From: Crocinitomix sp.
GTDB lineage: Bacteria; Bacteroidota; Bacteroidia; Flavobacteriales_D; Crocinitomicaceae
Length of the DNA: 64,000 nucleotides
Assembly (NCBI GenBank): GCA_013138735.1
Contig: WTCE01000112.1
Coordinates: 1-64,000 of the forward strand
Reading direction: 5' to 3'
This document shows, piece by piece, positions 45,106 to 53,374 of this stretch (positions are counted from its first letter, which is position 1; each line of letters opens with the position of its first letter). The notes beneath the pieces are model-generated. The model searched no databases. It saw only the letters and a program-made list of their open reading frames with translations, and was not told where the DNA came from. A program made the translations under genes and the position numbers.

Positions 45106-45202
45106 CTTGATCCTTTCTTTATATTTGCTCAAACTTAATAATTTCTTTAAGTTTATCAAAAAGAATACCACGAATTAATTCATCCCAATTATATTACCAT
45201 AA

Positions 45203-46444
45203 ATGAACGCGATAATTATTACAATAGGAGACGAAATCCTTGTCGGACAAACCGTTGACACAAACTCGGCTCACATTGCAAGAGAACTTAACCTTCTTGG
45301 TATTTCAATAAAAGAAATTGTGAGTATTTCTGACACCGCCGAACATATTATTAAAACAGTAGACCAAGCCATTGGAAATTGTGACTTTTTAATTCTAACT
45401 GGCGGCTTAGGCCCAACCAATGACGATATTACTAAAAAAGTTTTAACCGATTACTTTAAAGATGAATTGGTCATGTATCCAGCTGTTTTAGAGCGGATCA
45501 AAAACTACTTTGTAAAATTTAACAAACCATTTTTAGAAGTGAATGGCCTGCAAGCCATGTTACCCAAAAAAGCAACAATACTGGAAAACGAATTAGGAAC
45601 AGCCAGTGGTATGTGGTTTAAAGAAAAGGGTTGCAATGTTTTGGCCATGCCAGGTGTACCCTATGAAATGAAAGGCTTATTGGATAAATTTACTGAAGCT
45701 ATTTCTAAAGAATACGCCGTAGGTGATTTTTACCATAGAACGGTACAGGTGATTGGCATTGGCGAATCATACTTGGCACAAATGTTAGAAAGTTGGGAAG
45801 CCAAAAATAGAGGCGAAGGAATTAGTGTATCCTATCTTCCCTCTGTTGGCACCTTAAAACTGCGACTAACAGGGACATTGGAACAAAAAGAAACAATTGA
45901 CCGCAGAATTCAGCACTTAATTGACACTTACAGTAAATATGTAATAGGCGGTGAGTTTGACACGATTGAAAAAGTGATTGGTGCATTACTTGTCAGAAAG
46001 CAGATGACATTAGGTACAATTGAAAGTTGTACAGGCGGAAGCATTGCCAAAAAAATTGTTTCCATTTCAGGCTCAAGTGCCTTCTATTTAGGATCGATTA
46101 TATCATATACCAATAAATTAAAGGAAGAGCTTGTAGGCGTTAAAAAGGCCACGTTAGTTGCAAATGGCGCAGTGTCTTCTGCCGTTGTGAAGGAAATGGC
46201 TGAAAATGGGCGCAAAAAATTAGGCATTGATTATTGCATAAGTGTATCTGGTATTGCGGGGCCAACTGGCGGAAGTGATGCAAAACCTGTTGGCACCATT
46301 TGGATTGGAATTGCCACTCCTACAGCAACCTATACGAAACTGTTTAATTTTGGATTGAATCGCAAAAGGAACATTCAAGGAACGGTGGTAGCTTCACTCA
46401 ATTTTTTAAGACTAATTTTAACCGATCAAATCGAGTCGGAGTAG
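45203..46444 (+). CDS. cinA: CinA-family competence/damage-inducible protein
   Basis: A 413-residue protein with an N-terminal MoCF (COG1058) domain (IITIGDEILVGQTVDTNSAHIAREL, ILTGGLGPTNDDITKK, MPGVPYEMKGLL) and a C-terminal NMN-deamidase domain (GTIESCTGGSIAKKIVSISGSS, SGIAGPTGGSDAKPVGTIWIGIA). It works in NAD recycling by removing the amide of nicotinamide mononucleotide and is linked to ADP-ribose pyrophosphatase activity. Full length. The 3' flank runs to rpmB with a 137-base gap that holds the rpmB promoter. Confidence 0.95.
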   Translation: MNAIIITIGDEILVGQTVDTNSAHIARELNLLGISIKEIVSISDTAEHIIKTVDQAIGNCDFLILTGGLGPTNDDITKKVLTDYFKDELVMYPAVLERIKNYFVKFNKPFLEVNGLQAMLPKKATILENELGTASGMWFKEKGCNVLAMPGVPYEMKGLLDKFTEAISKEYAVGDFYHRTVQVIGIGESYLAQMLESWEAKNRGEGISVSYLPSVGTLKLRLTGTLEQKETIDRRIQHLIDTYSKYVIGGEFDTIEKVIGALLVRKQMTLGTIESCTGGSIAKKIVSISGSSAFYLGSIISYTNKLKEELVGVKKATLVANGAVSSAVVKEMAENGRKKLGIDYCISVSGIAGPTGGSDAKPVGTIWIGIATPTATYTKLFNFGLNRKRNIQGTVVASLNFLRLILTDQIESE

Positions 46445-46510
46445 AATTTTATAAAAAAAGATGGCGCAATTTATCCTCATTCAAAATTAAAGAATTATTT
46501 TTGCCTTTTA

Positions 46511-46565
46511 TTTGTAAAACCAGAAAATAATGAGTTACTTTGCACTCCATTTTTGGAAGTAGTGC
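46511..46565 (+). promoter_or_regulatory. rpmB operon promoter and leader hairpin
   Basis: TTTG (46511-46514), a 20-base spacer and TTACTTTG (46535-46542) are close to the Bacteroidota consensus. The start of the transcript can fold as GCACT-CC-ATTTTT-GG-AAGT-AGTGC, a 5-pair plus 2-pair stem with an asymmetric AAGT bulge, 17 bases before the rpmB ATG. Bulged leader stems of this kind often bind ribosomal proteins (inference). Confidence 0.5.
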
Positions 46566-46581
46566 AGTAAATATATAGAAA

Positions 46582-46818
46582 ATGTCAAAAATTTGTCAAT
46601 TAACAGGAAAGAAGGTAATGTCTGGGAACAACGTTTCTCACTCAAAAAGAAGAACTAAGAGAAAGTTCTTGCCGAACCTTATTACCAAGAAGTTTTATAT
46701 CCCTGAAGAAGATCGTCACGTAACACTTAAAATTAGTGCTTCGTCGTTAAGAACGGTTAATAAAATTGGAATCTCTGCTGCAATGAAAAAAGCAAAAGAA
46801 CAAGGGTTTTTAAAATAA
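46582..46818 (+). CDS. rpmB: Ribosomal protein bL28
   Basis: A 78-residue basic protein: [30 protein letters not shown], then [31 protein letters not shown]. This is the bL28 family pattern at typical length. The CxxC zinc pairs of some homologues are absent. First gene of the rpmB-rpmG-DUF4295 set found throughout Bacteroidota. Confidence 0.98.
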   Translation: MSKICQLTGKKVMSGNNVSHSKRRTKRKFLPNLITKKFYIPEEDRHVTLKISASSLRTVNKIGISAAMKKAKEQGFLK

Positions 46819-46839
46819 TCTTTTTTAAAGAAATTAGAA

Positions 46840-47025
46840 ATGGCTAAAAGTAAAGGAAATAGAGTTCAAGTTATATTAGAGTGCACTGAGCACAAAGAAT
46901 CTGGAAAACCAGGTACATCTAGATATGTAACTACGAAGAATAGAAAAAACTCTCCAGACAGAATGGAATTGAAGAAATTCAACCCAATCTTAAAGAGAAT
47001 GACTGTTCACAAAGAAATTAAATAA
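46840..47025 (+). CDS. rpmG: Ribosomal protein bL33
   Basis: A 61-residue basic protein: [48 protein letters not shown]. This is the bL33 signature without the full zinc ribbon (one Cys only). It follows rpmB by 21 bases. Confidence 0.98.
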   Translation: MAKSKGNRVQVILECTEHKESGKPGTSRYVTTKNRKNSPDRMELKKFNPILKRMTVHKEIK

Positions 47026-47042
47026 AATTAAGAATAACGATA

Positions 47043-47104
47043 AAAGATTATAGATCAAAGACTTTAAGGTTCATTCCTAATCCAGTCTTTTCTCTTGTAT
47101 CTTT
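47043..47104 (+). repeat. Imperfect 21-bp inverted repeat between rpmG and DUF4295
   Basis: AAAGATTATAGATCAAAGACT (47043-47063) pairs with AGTCTTTTCTCTTGTATCTTT (47084-47104) at about 16 of 21 positions. The arms are made of degenerate AAAGAT/ATCTTT words. It lacks a T-run and lies in the middle of a ribosomal operon, so it is unlikely to be a terminator. Confidence 0.5.
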
Positions 47105-47123
47105 CATCTAAAATCTAAACATC

Positions 47124-47273
47124 ATGGCTAAGAAAACAGTAGCATCATTGCAAACAGGTGGAGGTAAAGAGCACACAAAGTGTATCAAAATGTCCAAAAA
47201 TGAAAAAGGGTCGTATGGCTTCAAAACTGAGATTGTTCACAATGACAGGGTAAAAGATTGGTTTACCAAATAA
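47124..47273 (+). CDS. DUF4295 small basic protein
   Basis: A 49-residue protein, too short for the ORF track: MAKKTVASLQTGGGKEHTKC..., ending VHNDRVKDWFTK. Members of DUF4295 always sit after L28 and L33 in Bacteroidota and are thought to be ribosome-associated (inference from context). It starts with a clear ATG. The terminator follows 30 bases past the stop. Confidence 0.92.
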   Translation: MAKKTVASLQTGGGKEHTKCIKMSKNEKGSYGFKTEIVHNDRVKDWFTK

Positions 47274-47303
47274 CCGATTTGAAAAAAATATTATAATCTT
47301 AAC

Positions 47304-47334
47304 AGCTTCTTCCTTTACAGGGAGAAGCTTTTGT
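47304..47334 (+). terminator. Terminator of the L28-L33-DUF4295 operon
   Basis: AGCTTCTTCC pairs with GGGAGAAGCT (about 10 pairs with one G-T, 6-base loop), followed by TTTTG. The stem ends at the edge of the ftsY -7 box, so transcription of the two units is tightly packed. Confidence 0.75.
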
Positions 47335-47342
47335 TATATTTG
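47335..47342 (+). promoter_or_regulatory. ftsY promoter -7 box
   Basis: TATATTTG matches TAnnTTTG and ends 3 bases before the ftsY ATG, so the transcript is likely leaderless or starts at the start codon. It abuts the terminator hairpin of the ribosomal operon. Confidence 0.5.
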
Positions 47343-47345
47343 ACT

Positions 47346-48299
47346 ATGGGAATTTTTGATTTTTTTTCTAAAGACAAAAAAGAGAGTCTTGATAAAGGAC
47401 TCGAAAAAACGAAACAAAGTTTCTTATCTAAACTAACGCGTACAGTTGTTGGAAAATCACGTGTTGATGATGAAGTTTTAGATGAGTTAGAAGAAGTACT
47501 AATTACATCTGACGTTGGTGTTGAAACAACCCTCAAAATTATTGAGCGGATTGAAGCACGCGTATCGAAAGACAAGTATGTTGGTACGGATGAATTAAAC
47601 GGCATTTTGAAACAAGAGATTGCTGCCTTGCTCGAAGAAAACAATACCAACGATTTACAAGATTTTGTAACGCCAAACGATACAGGCGAACCATATGTGA
47701 TTATGGTTGTAGGTGTTAATGGCGTTGGTAAAACAACCACCATTGGAAAATTGGCACATCAATTAAAAACCGCTGGTAAAAGCGTTGTATTAGGTGCGGC
47801 AGATACATTTAGAGCGGCCGCTGTGGATCAATTAATAATTTGGTCAGAACGCGTAGGTGTACCAATTGTACAACAAGGAATGGGTGCCGACCCTGCTTCG
47901 GTTGCCTTTGACACACTGCAATCAGCCAAAGCACAAGGTGCTGACATTGCAATTATTGATACTGCCGGAAGATTGCATAATAAGGTGAATTTGATGAACG
48001 AGTTAACCAAAATTAAAAACGTAATGGGTAAAATCATACCCGGAGCACCGCACGAAATTTTATTAGTATTGGATGGTTCAACTGGACAAAATGCATTTGA
48101 ACAAGCCAAACAATTTTCATTGTCAACTGAAATTAATGCGTTGGCTATTACAAAATTAGACGGAACAGCAAAAGGTGGCGTTGTAATCGGAATTTCAGAC
48201 CAAATGAAGGTGCCTGTTAAATACATTGGCGTTGGTGAAGGAATTGAAGACTTGCAAGTATTTAATAAAGCGGCATTTGTTGAATCTCTTTTCAATTGA
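47346..48299 (+). CDS. ftsY: Signal recognition particle receptor FtsY
   Basis: About 317 residues from ATG MGIFDFFSKDKKE; the track starts five residues earlier at a TTG. N domain helices are followed by the G domain: VVGVNGVGKTTTIGKLAHQL (P-loop), DTFRAAAVDQL, IAIIDTAGRLHNKVNLM, ITKLDGTAKGGVVI. It guides ribosome-nascent chains to SecYEG together with SRP. It lacks the long acidic A domain of E. coli FtsY, as in other Bacteroidota. The next small gene starts 1 base past its stop. Confidence 0.97.
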   Translation: MGIFDFFSKDKKESLDKGLEKTKQSFLSKLTRTVVGKSRVDDEVLDELEEVLITSDVGVETTLKIIERIEARVSKDKYVGTDELNGILKQEIAALLEENNTNDLQDFVTPNDTGEPYVIMVVGVNGVGKTTTIGKLAHQLKTAGKSVVLGAADTFRAAAVDQLIIWSERVGVPIVQQGMGADPASVAFDTLQSAKAQGADIAIIDTAGRLHNKVNLMNELTKIKNVMGKIIPGAPHEILLVLDGSTGQNAFEQAKQFSLSTEINALAITKLDGTAKGGVVIGISDQMKVPVKYIGVGEGIEDLQVFNKAAFVESLFN

Positions 48300-48300
48300 T

Positions 48301-48684
48301 ATGCGCTGGCTAATTCTCCTTTTCGTTTCTTTTCAGTTGGCCACAAGTTACGGTCAAAACACTGATTCTACGGCATGTTCTCAAATCAAAACTGGAGAGT
48401 TTTATGTCATCAATAAAGGTGATACCTGCTTTATTTCAAGAACCGCAGACCGTCAAACAGAAAAATGTAATGGTAGTGATTCCGAATACGAATTGATTGT
48501 TATTTGGTTATCAGAAAAAAAATATATCCTCCGAGACGTTCATTATAATCCCTCTACTAATCCACGTGTTATGCGTAAAGATGTGGTGATGACAATAATG
48601 AATAAAACGCTCGATTGGCACGTGGTAAACGTAAAAATTAAAGGGCAAAAAAACCGGTTAATGACCGTTTATTGCAATAAGTAA
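48301..48684 (+). CDS. Small exported protein, function unknown
   Basis: About 127 residues from ATG MRWLILLF (the track start lies inside ftsY). Signal peptide ends QLATSYGQ. The mature protein has three cysteines (STACSQ, GDTCFIS, KCNGS) and a beta-rich C-terminus (ELIVIWLSEKKYILRDV, WHVVNVKIKGQKNRLMTV). I do not recognise a family. It lies between ftsY and rimO with minimal spacing, so it is co-transcribed. Confidence 0.65.
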   Translation: MRWLILLFVSFQLATSYGQNTDSTACSQIKTGEFYVINKGDTCFISRTADRQTEKCNGSDSEYELIVIWLSEKKYILRDVHYNPSTNPRVMRKDVVMTIMNKTLDWHVVNVKIKGQKNRLMTVYCNK

Positions 48685-48689
48685 TTCGA

Positions 48690-50009
48690 ATGAAAACAAA
48701 GACTTTAAAAAAGAACAAGGTAAACGTTGTGACACTTGGATGTTCAAAAAATATTTTTGACTCTGAGATCATGATGGCACAATTGCAAGCCAATAAGTTT
48801 ACTGTTGAACATGAAGCGCAGCAAGATGATTCAGAAATTGTAATCATCAATACATGCGGTTTTATTGATAATGCTAAGCAAGAATCAATTGAAACAATTA
48901 TTCGTTATGCAGATGCAAAGGCGGCAGGTTTAGTTGAGAAAGTTTATGTCACCGGCTGTTTATCTGAGCGATATAAAGAAGAGTTGAAAGCTGATATCCC
49001 TGAAATTGACGGATATTTTGGAACACGCGATTTACCGCGTTTATTAAAGACCTTAAAAGCGGATTATAAAAAAGAGTTGGTTGGCGAACGCTTATTAACG
49101 ACACCGTCACACTACGCTTATTTTAAAATTGCGGAAGGTTGCGACCGTCCCTGTTCATTTTGTGCAATTCCGCTCATGCGCGGGAAACACGTTTCAACAC
49201 CAATTGATCAATTAGTGAACAATGCAAAGTCGTTGGCCGAGAAAGGTGTGAAAGAATTGATGCTAATTGCGCAAGATTTGACCTATTATGGGTTGGACAT
49301 TTATAAAAAGCGAAACTTAGCCGAGTTGTTAGATAAACTTTCTGATGTAAATGGAATTGATTGGATTCGCTTGCATTATGCATTCCCTTCAGGCTTCCCA
49401 ATGGATGTTTTGGATGTAATGAAAGGTCGTGAAAATGTTTGCAATTACTTAGATATGCCTTTACAGCATGGTTCGTCTGCAATGCTTAAAGCAATGAAAC
49501 GCGGAATTACAAGAGAAAAAACAGAAGATCTGATTGCAAAAATTAGAGATAAAGTACCGGGAATTGCCTTACGAACTACACTTATTGCTGGTTTTCCAGG
49601 TGAAACAGATGCTGATTTTCAAGAAATGTACGATTGGGTTGAAAAATCACGTTTCGAACGCCTTGGAATCTTCACCTATTCTCATGAAGAGAACACTTCG
49701 GCGTATGTCTTAGATGATAATGTGCCTGCTGAATTGAAACAAGAACGTGCAGATATCATTATGGATTTGCAAGCTGGAATCTCGCATGATCTGAATCAAG
49801 CTAAAATTGGCAAAACCTTTAAAGTGCTTATTGATAAAGCTGAAGGTGATTATTTTATTGGGCGAACAGAATTTGATTCTCCTGAAGTAGACAATGAGGT
49901 ATTGGTTAAGATTTCAGAAGAAAACCATGTTAGAATTGGTGATTTTGCAAATATCAAGATTGAGTCTGCTGATCATTATGATTTGTACGGTAATGTTGTT
50001 CTAGGTTAA
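48690..50009 (+). CDS. rimO: Ribosomal protein uS12 methylthiotransferase RimO
   Basis: A 439-residue radical-SAM enzyme that adds a methylthio group to Asp of ribosomal protein S12. UPF0004 cysteines are seen in TLGCSKN, NTCGFID and VTGCLSERY; the radical-SAM CxxxCxxC is in EGCDRPCSFCAIP; the C-terminal TRAM domain runs to VVLG. All domains for RimO rather than MiaB are present, including the LMLIAQDLTYYG loop. Co-transcribed after ftsY. Confidence 0.96.
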   Translation: MKTKTLKKNKVNVVTLGCSKNIFDSEIMMAQLQANKFTVEHEAQQDDSEIVIINTCGFIDNAKQESIETIIRYADAKAAGLVEKVYVTGCLSERYKEELKADIPEIDGYFGTRDLPRLLKTLKADYKKELVGERLLTTPSHYAYFKIAEGCDRPCSFCAIPLMRGKHVSTPIDQLVNNAKSLAEKGVKELMLIAQDLTYYGLDIYKKRNLAELLDKLSDVNGIDWIRLHYAFPSGFPMDVLDVMKGRENVCNYLDMPLQHGSSAMLKAMKRGITREKTEDLIAKIRDKVPGIALRTTLIAGFPGETDADFQEMYDWVEKSRFERLGIFTYSHEENTSAYVLDDNVPAELKQERADIIMDLQAGISHDLNQAKIGKTFKVLIDKAEGDYFIGRTEFDSPEVDNEVLVKISEENHVRIGDFANIKIESADHYDLYGNVVLG

Positions 50010-50073
50010 ATCATAATTATAAAACCCCATCTTTCTCCAACTTAAAGAAGAATAGGCATCTATAAATGTGATA

Positions 50074-50400
50074 TTAGACTGTTCTAAAATCAAATTCATT
50101 CAATTCAATACTGAATTTAATGTTGGTTTTCAAAGCTTTAAAAACTTTCAATATTGTTTCAATGGTAACATTTTTTGCGTTTCGCTCTAGTTTAGATATT
50201 TGAGATTTTTGAACCCCAACTAAACTTCCTAATTGTTCTTGCGTTAATTTTCGCTCTTTGCGAACGGATTTTATTGTTTCACCGAGGATATCTAAGCTTA
50301 AATCAAACTCGTATTTATCACGCTCTTCGGACCCAACTTTACCAATATGTTTATCTTTCATTTGGTCAAGTGTCATTGACCTTATTTTTTTAGTTGCCAT
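50074..50400 (-). CDS. HTH-type antitoxin (HigA-like, XRE family)
   Basis: A 108-residue protein. The N-terminal 34 residues (RSMTLDQMKDKHIGKVGSEERDKYEFDL) are followed by an XRE helix-turn-helix (SVRKERKLTQEQLGSLVGVQKSQISKLERNAKNVTIETILKVFKAL). It should bind and neutralise the upstream toxin and repress the pair. The gene lies 6 bases after the toxin gene, the order of HigBA systems. Confidence 0.9.
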   Translation of the reverse strand: MATKKIRSMTLDQMKDKHIGKVGSEERDKYEFDLSLDILGETIKSVRKERKLTQEQLGSLVGVQKSQISKLERNAKNVTIETILKVFKALKTNIKFSIELNEFDFRTV

Positions 50401-50406
50401 AATCTA

Positions 50407-50736
50407 TTATTTAAAATATTCAACTCTTATTTTCTTTGCCTTTTCTATTTCCACTTTTGGAACCTTACTCACTTTTTTAATGATTCCATGCGTTGTAATT
50501 ACTAAAGAATTACTTTCTCCAGTTTTATCCCAAAAGGCAAATAATCTATATTGAATTCCGCCATATTGAGTTCGAAATTCCCAAATATCATCATTCAACT
50601 TTTTGAATAATTTAGGATCAATAGTATATTTCGACTTGTCTAAATTGTAAAAGATTTTCCTTCTACTTTTTGCGTCAAGTTGCTCCACAAAATCAATTGC
50701 TTGATCAAGAAAAATGATATCGAATTTTGGGTTCAT
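50407..50736 (-). CDS. Type II toxin (HigB / phage-derived Gp49-like, RelE fold)
   Basis: A 109-residue protein of the Gp49-like/HigB family: FLDQAIDFVEQLDAKSRRKIFYNLDKS, then LFKKLNDDIWEFRTQYGGIQYRLFAFWD, and HGIIKKVSKVPKVEIEKAKKIRVEY. The RelE-fold features (Asp-x-Trp-Glu-Phe-Arg, K-x-x-x-P-x-x-x-I-x-x-A) are seen. It would cleave mRNA on ribosomes. Likely promoter TATCTTTA (50763-50770, minus strand). First gene of the pair. Confidence 0.9.
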   Translation of the reverse strand: MNPKFDIIFLDQAIDFVEQLDAKSRRKIFYNLDKSKYTIDPKLFKKLNDDIWEFRTQYGGIQYRLFAFWDKTGESNSLVITTHGIIKKVSKVPKVEIEKAKKIRVEYFK

Positions 50737-50913
50737 TATACAATTATTTCTTATTACTCTGATAAAGATACAATAAAAAGTTGACCTATAAGGACACTTT
50801 AGTCCAGTTTTTGAACAAATAAAGACGAATATTTAGAAAAGATGCAGAGATCATATTCAATTTTGGTTACAGTCGAATAGCAGCAGAACAAGAGATTTCA
50901 ATCAAAAAAAAAC

Positions 50914-51897
50914 CTACAACTCACTTAAGTCAATCCGATACACACCGTCTCCCCAAGTAAAAACGTGCAATATACTGTCGTTTTGAATCCACATATCAGT
51001 TGTGGTATCAAAAGCGATTCCTTCTATTTTTGTCCAGTTATAATCATTACGCATTAAATAACAACCTTGCCCCCAACTACCCGCTATCACATATTCTAAT
51101 TGCTCTATAACTACTACTTCATTCATTGTAATATTTGGAATGTTCTTCGTAATGAACCAATGCTCGCCACGATCATAACTAAAATAAAACACACCTGAAC
51201 TATCATTCGCGCCAGCAGCCCAAATTTTTGCAGAATTAACTGAGGAAATAGCCAAATCATAAAACATGATGCCATCATGCGTTAAAACAGATTGCCAAGA
51301 ACATCCTTGATCTATAGATCTTAAAACAGCTCCGCTAAATGACATAGCGTAAACTATTGAATCATTTTCTGGATCAATTTCAATTGACCAAGCACCAGTG
51401 CTTTTAATTATAGAATCTGCCGTGCAAGTAACCCAAGTATAGCCATTATCAAATGATTTGAGAATACCTTTATCCATTGTGACAGCATAGATTAATTGTG
51501 AATGTGGACTCACTTGAATAGAACGAATGTCTTGCGAAGGAAAGGCCAGTAACTTTTCCCAAGACTTGCCTTTATTCTCACTAATGAACAAGCCATTTTT
51601 CCATGTTCCAGCTAAATAAATATCGGCAGTAACTATTGCTACTGCTTGCACATCCTCAACATCAGGACTCAATGCTTTGCCTTTATTTAAAGCCGTCCAT
51701 TTTCCTTTATTATTCAAACCGTAAACACAACCACCCCCCTTTTTTTCTCCTTTTGTGCCTAAAAGACCACTATCCCCATCCACAACACTCGAACGAATAG
51801 TCAATCCTTTGAGTTGATGATCCACGGCTATGTTTTGACCACTTGCTGCAAAAATGATGAGAAAGGCACAAAAAAAGCTAAGAATTAATTTCATCAA
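50914..51897 (-). CDS. Exported beta-propeller (BNR/YCF48-like) protein
   Basis: A 327-residue protein with signal peptide ending FAASGQ. It has repeated blades ending in Asp-box-like segments (SENKGKSWEKLLAF, SFDNGYTWVTCTAD, SIDQGCSWQSVLTH, SYDRGEHWFITKNI), as in sialidase-like and VPS10/YCF48 propellers. No catalytic residues of sialidases are seen. Probably a binding or scaffold protein on the surface or in the periplasm. It overlaps the start of nothing but follows the membrane-protein gene with a 4-base overlap (ATGA). Confidence 0.85.
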   Translation of the reverse strand: MMKLILSFFCAFLIIFAASGQNIAVDHQLKGLTIRSSVVDGDSGLLGTKGEKKGGGCVYGLNNKGKWTALNKGKALSPDVEDVQAVAIVTADIYLAGTWKNGLFISENKGKSWEKLLAFPSQDIRSIQVSPHSQLIYAVTMDKGILKSFDNGYTWVTCTADSIIKSTGAWSIEIDPENDSIVYAMSFSGAVLRSIDQGCSWQSVLTHDGIMFYDLAISSVNSAKIWAAGANDSSGVFYFSYDRGEHWFITKNIPNITMNEVVVIEQLEYVIAGSWGQGCYLMRNDYNWTKIEGIAFDTTTDMWIQNDSILHVFTWGDGVYRIDLSEL

Positions 51898-52649
51898 TCT
51901 AATTTTTTATCATCTTGATCTGTTACGTCTTCAACATCAGTAACATCTTCATAATCTACAAAACCATCATCCGTTTGCTGTTGTTCTCTAAATTGCTCGA
52001 ATGGATTTGACCCCGCCCCTGCTTGTCCACCAAACTTAAAGCCACCTGTTTTTGGTCTATTAATTGGCTGACCGGTAAGTATACTACCAATAACATTTGC
52101 CGCGCGAATAAGCATGTTTATTAAAAAGAAAAAGGCGATTGCAGAAAAAATCCACCCCAAAATAGGAGCATTATAAATGCTATGGATACTGGCTGTAAAC
52201 CAATTTACAATTCCATTATCTACAATGAAAGGGTATTGTAAGCACACAATAAAAGCAACAATTGAACCGCTAAATATATAGCCATCAATTTTTGGATTAA
52301 CGGGAGGAACCAATAACGCCACCAGTTTATGTTGAGAGAATTGCCCAATTGTAGGACGGTTTTGGAATTTACCCATAAAGTAGAGCGCCATAACAGCTAT
52401 CCCAAGAATCATATTCGAAGTTGCCACACTTGTATTATCACCAGACTCCTGTGTATTTAGTATATAATTGGCCACCACCGAAACAAGCAATACATATTTA
52501 ATTACTAGCAATACTAAAAAGTGAATTGGTTTTAAACCAACATTCAATCGACCCGTGATGAAGTTTAACAAAATCATGAACAAACCCCAGATAAAACCAA
52601 AAATCGAAAAGGCAATTCCAAGTCCAAAAATAAAATTCAATACTTCCAT
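51894..52649 (-). CDS. Multi-pass membrane protein, function unknown
   Basis: About 251 residues from ATG MEVLNFIFGLG; the track begins five residues earlier. It has about six hydrophobic helices (FIFGLGIAFSIFGFIWGLFMILLNFI, HFLVLLVIKYVLLVSVVANYIL, MILGIAVMALYFMG, FSGSIVAFIVCLQYPF, APILGWIFSAIAFFFLINMLI), then a low-complexity acidic and Gln-rich tail (FEQFREQQQTDDGFVDYEDV). No family recognised. It is coupled to the propeller gene (ATGA). Confidence 0.7.
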   Translation of the reverse strand: MEVLNFIFGLGIAFSIFGFIWGLFMILLNFITGRLNVGLKPIHFLVLLVIKYVLLVSVVANYILNTQESGDNTSVATSNMILGIAVMALYFMGKFQNRPTIGQFSQHKLVALLVPPVNPKIDGYIFSGSIVAFIVCLQYPFIVDNGIVNWFTASIHSIYNAPILGWIFSAIAFFFLINMLIRAANVIGSILTGQPINRPKTGGFKFGGQAGAGSNPFEQFREQQQTDDGFVDYEDVTDVEDVTDQDDKKLD

Positions 52650-52760
52650 AATTAATAAGGGCAATATATAACACCCGATTTAGTAGGATCAATTAACATG
52701 CAAAAGCAATTTTAAATAAAAAATACTGCCAAAATTTACCTTTTGCTGCCATGCTGACAT

Positions 52761-53267
52761 TTATAATTTTGTTTTTACCTTACTCCAGAGTTTAATCTGC
52801 CAATTGGTATAACCTGTTGCTACATGGTTTCCATTAACATCATGCAGTAATATTTCGCATTTAATATAAATAGAATCGCTCCCTTCAAGCGGGTCATAAA
52901 TATTCGTTTTCATCCAATCTGTATCCGCCTTAAATTCTGCATGGATATCCGCTTTCGCTTGATAATGATACTTCATTTCTAAAGACTCCATAATCAAACG
53001 GTATTTTTTACTACCCAATTTTGTGAGTAACATAAAACCTGACGAAAACTCGGCTGCTGTTGCCATTCCACAAGCATGCACTCCCTTAATATGATTGAAA
53101 TTCTTACGCTTATAAGGAATAATGGTTTTTACAGAATCATCATTAATTTCAAGAATTTTAATTTTATGTGGCCGGTTAAAAGGAATTACATAGCCTAATC
53201 CTAAATTCAATTTGAAGAGTCCAAATTTAGAGGTCTTCGCTGCATTTACATATTTCTCAAAATCCAT
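52761..53267 (-). CDS. DUF4442 hotdog-fold (PaaI-like thioesterase-like) protein
   Basis: A 168-residue protein. NLGLGYVIPFNRPHKIKILEINDDSVKTIIPYKRKNFNHIKGVHACGMATAAEFSSG is the hotdog helix and strands of the DUF4442/PaaI group. RLIMESLEMKYHYQAKADIHAEF and EILLHDVNGNHVATGYTNWQIK follow. Members may hydrolyse acyl-CoA or be non-catalytic; substrate unknown. It may be monocistronic. Confidence 0.85.
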   Translation of the reverse strand: MDFEKYVNAAKTSKFGLFKLNLGLGYVIPFNRPHKIKILEINDDSVKTIIPYKRKNFNHIKGVHACGMATAAEFSSGFMLLTKLGSKKYRLIMESLEMKYHYQAKADIHAEFKADTDWMKTNIYDPLEGSDSIYIKCEILLHDVNGNHVATGYTNWQIKLWSKVKTKL

Positions 53268-53339
53268 TTACGGTTTGCTTTTAAATACTGATAATTTCTA
53301 AAAACATAAATTTCGACATTCTTCTTCATAAAACAATAT

Positions 53340-53347
53340 TATCTTTG
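53340..53347 (+). promoter_or_regulatory. S46 peptidase promoter -7 box
   Basis: TATCTTTG matches TAnnTTTG and lies 27 bases before the peptidase ATG. Confidence 0.6.
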
Positions 53348-53374
53348 CTTACATATCAAAAAATCATCTTTTTA

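Noticed and set aside
44597-45178. 193-residue + strand ORF opposite the DUF4197 gene
   Set aside because: The minus-strand frame has a lipobox and a complete DUF4197 pattern. The + strand frame is its shadow.
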